A DNA stretch of 64,000 nucleotides, taken from contig CAMAXV010000002.1 in the NCBI GenBank assembly GCA_945862385.1, forward strand, positions 186,001 through 250,000, given 5' to 3'. Below are positions 62,529 through 64,000 of this stretch, piece after piece. The stretch comes from Chitinophaga pinensis (GTDB lineage Bacteria > Bacteroidota > Bacteroidia > Chitinophagales > Chitinophagaceae). The notes under the pieces are model-generated. The model was given only the letters and a program-made list of their open reading frames with translations. It was not told where the DNA came from and searched no databases. How positions within the stretch are numbered: position 1 is the first letter of the stretch; every line of letters starts with the position of its first letter. Position numbers and translations under genes: made by a program.

Positions 62529-63623
62529 CTACTTTAAGCTGACTCTTTTGCCTGATTTGACAGCTGTATAAAGCGCATCAATGATGCGCATATCGCGCAG
62601 CCCTTCCTCTCCGTCAACGGCTACTAATGGCTTTTTGCCATCCAGCAATATGGCTGCAAATTCATCCATTTGTATGGTTTGGTGAGTTATGTGCGGGAAT
62701 TGCAACTCCCCTTTGTTCGTTCTGCCTTTGATTGGGCCATATCCTGTTGAGGGTTGTAACTCCGCAAAACCTTTCTCTCCATTGAGGAAAAACCGGTCGA
62801 GGTTATTCATGCTGTAAGTCGACAAACAGGATGCCACTGCTCCTGAGGGAAAACCCAGCTGAAACTGAATGGTTTCATCAACTCCTTCAGCGAACTTCAC
62901 AAAATCAGTCTTGGTTTCCTGCGCTGTAACCCATGTAGGTTCTTCACCAATCAAGTACCGTGCACCATTAACCGCATAGATGCCAATGTCCATCATAGAG
63001 CCCCCACCTGCAAGCGCTCTATTCAGGCGCCACTGCTTCGGATCTCCAATCCTGAAACCACACAATCCCTGAAAGAACTTCACGTTTCCGAACTCACCTG
63101 CATTGCGCATCCTGATGATCTCCAGCGTCTTGGGTTCAAAATGCATGCGGTAGCCAACGAGCAATTGAACACCCGCCTTTTTACAGGCATTGACCATTTC
63201 CTCAGCCTCTTTGGCATTGAGTGCCATCGGTTTTTCCACAATCACATGTTTTCCGGCTTTTGCCATGCGGATGGCCATATCCTTATGCAGGGCATTAGGT
63301 GTGATGATGTAAACAGCATCTATATCGGAATTATTTCTGATCTGATCAACCGTTTCATAATTGTAACAGTTCGACGCAGAGACATTGTATTTAGCACCCC
63401 AACTCACCAATTTTGAAGGCGTACCACTCACCAATCCCGCAACTACAGCCCTTTTTGAATCTTTCATGGCTTCTGCCACCCTGGAAGCATAGCTGCCAAG
63501 TCCGATTAAAGCAACCCGAAGCACTTTTCCTTCATGATATTTCTCATCATTGCTAGGAGTTACAAAAGGCAGTGCCCAAACGGGAGCTGAAAGGGTTTGC
63601 AGAAAAGAACGGCGACTGGTCAT
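62529..63623 (-). CDS. Exported Gfo/Idh/MocA-family oxidoreductase
   Basis: 364 aa with a Tat-type leader (SRRSFLQTLSAPVWAL). Rossmann start RVALIGLGSYASRVAEAM, YIITPNALHKDMAIRMA, VIVEKPMALNAKEAEEMV (conserved EKP), and MMDIGIYAVNGARYLIGEEP of the C-terminal domain. The last two resemble glucose-fructose oxidoreductases, which hold NADP tightly and work in the periplasm. It faces away from the partial gene at the end; the structured element at 63684-63748 lies upstream. Confidence 0.88.
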   Translation of the reverse strand: MTSRRSFLQTLSAPVWALPFVTPSNDEKYHEGKVLRVALIGLGSYASRVAEAMKDSKRAVVAGLVSGTPSKLVSWGAKYNVSASNCYNYETVDQIRNNSDIDAVYIITPNALHKDMAIRMAKAGKHVIVEKPMALNAKEAEEMVNACKKAGVQLLVGYRMHFEPKTLEIIRMRNAGEFGNVKFFQGLCGFRIGDPKQWRLNRALAGGGSMMDIGIYAVNGARYLIGEEPTWVTAQETKTDFVKFAEGVDETIQFQLGFPSGAVASCLSTYSMNNLDRFFLNGEKGFAELQPSTGYGPIKGRTNKGELQFPHITHQTIQMDEFAAILLDGKKPLVAVDGEEGLRDMRIIDALYTAVKSGKRVSLK

Positions 63624-63683
63624 GTGGTGTAGTTTTATCTAAGTTAACATTAATTTAAAATGGTGTCTACCAATGCATAAAAA

Positions 63684-63748
63684 AATCCCCTCCATCCTTC
63701 GGCTGGCAAGCCTGGCGAGGCCTGTCCACCGCGGCGGAAGGGGGGATT
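63684..63748 (-). repeat. GC-rich palindromic repeat serving as terminator
   Basis: About 65 bases with outer arms AATCCCCTCC / GGAAGGGGGGATT and inner inverted repeats (GCCTGGCGAGGC, CCGCGG) lie between two minus-strand genes. On the minus strand the outer arm is followed by ATTTTTTTATG, the T-tract of an intrinsic terminator for the partial gene at the window end. The GC content is well above its surroundings, and the core CGGCTGGCA is shared with the repeat in the lyase gene. It is probably a dispersed repeat of this genome. Confidence 0.6.
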
Positions 63749-63778
63749 CCGAAAGCTGTTGGGATATTTTTTGAAAAT

Positions 63779-64000
63779 TTATTGTCCGCGACCTTGTTGC
63801 ATGCGCTTTCTCATCTCGTCATAAAAGGCATTGACCGCCACAATCTTTTCATCAGTGAGAGGTATCGCCTTATATGCCTTGTCGCGCGCGGCTTCCAGTT
63901 CTTTCATCTTTTTAGCTTTATCTTCTTCAGAAAGCGACTGGTCCATACGGATGGGACGGGATTTCATCTGAAAATCGAAGCTGGCATCGATGATTTTGTC
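63779..64000 (-). CDS. C-terminal part of an unknown protein
   Basis: The frame stays open to the window end, so the gene starts beyond 64000; the ORF track begins at an internal Met. Visible are 73 residues: DKIIDASFDFQMKSRPIR, then a charged helical stretch (EEDKAKKMKELEAARDKAYKA), and an end rich in Met, Arg and Gln. The high content of charged helix resembles small periplasmic Spy- or DUF4890-like proteins, but no family is assigned. Confidence 0.6.
   Translation of the reverse strand, partial: DKIIDASFDFQMKSRPIRMDQSLSEEDKAKKMKELEAARDKAYKAIPLTDEKIVAVNAFYDEMRKRMQQGRGQ

Overview
The window looks like a chromosomal segment of a Bacteroidota bacterium, most likely of the Chitinophagaceae or a close relative (inference). 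The signs are: two proteins with type IX secretion C-terminal sorting tails, a TonB-receptor-like beta-barrel protein, lipoproteins, DUF5916, DUF2892 and DUF6132 proteins, RRxFL Tat-type leaders on sugar enzymes, few Shine-Dalgarno sites, and -7 boxes of the Bacteroidota type TAnnTTTG. I see no rRNA, tRNA, CRISPR array, phage module or transposase. Genes are dense on both strands, and only two gene-free stretches exceed 300 bases.

Layout. 1-4.3 kb: end of an alpha-L-fucosidase, a secreted and enlarged glutamate-racemase homologue, then a YHS lipoprotein / YahK-like alcohol dehydrogenase / sugar epimerase run. 4.3-9.3 kb (minus): M20 peptidase, T9SS-exported nuclease/phosphatase, a translationally coupled DUF2892-DUF6132-thioredoxin trio, and an alginate-lyase-family protein carrying an in-frame repeat insertion. 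9.4-16 kb: DUF5916 outer-membrane protein, cyclase, MFS transporter, sialate-lyase-like aldolase, Gfo/Idh oxidoreductase. 16-19.4 kb: DtxR/MntR regulator with an operator-like palindrome, Nramp-UspA fusion transporter, sialidase-family protein. 19.5-25.5 kb: type-I-secretion-like ABC/HlyD/TolC operon, OxyR, and a 480-base region that looks like a divergently transcribed small RNA. 25.5-33.3 kb: DEAD-box helicase, PNPOx-like protein, M16 protease, TonB-type beta-barrel protein.

33.4-38.9 kb: YdcF-like protein, the ATP-grasp / alpha-E / transglutaminase operon, GH88/105 hydrolase. 39-46.7 kb: DUF4239-like membrane protein, T9SS cargo, YtcJ-type amidohydrolase, di-haem peroxidase, GH20 hexosaminidase. 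46.8-51.8 kb: sugar epimerase, GntP permease and two Tat-exported oxidoreductases ending at a strong terminator. 51.8-59.7 kb: BNR/VPS10-like protein, small secreted protein, and an M20-M24-serine hydrolase operon with its terminator. 59.8-62.5 kb: lone ABC ATPase, then an actin/ParM-like ATPase whose phosphate-1 motif sits at the C-terminus (apparent circular permutation), followed by a bactofilin. 62.5-64 kb: Gfo/Idh oxidoreductase, a structured repeat acting as terminator, and the end of an unknown protein.

Taken together the window suggests a glycan- and peptide-scavenging lifestyle: exported glycosidases, lyases and peptidases feed permeases and exported sugar oxidoreductases and epimerases. 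The most unusual items are the permuted actin-like protein beside bactofilin, the oxyR-divergent RNA candidate, the repeat inserted in frame in the lyase gene, and the ABC exporter whose nucleotide-binding domain lacks a normal signature and H-loop. All assignments come from reading motifs; no database search was run.
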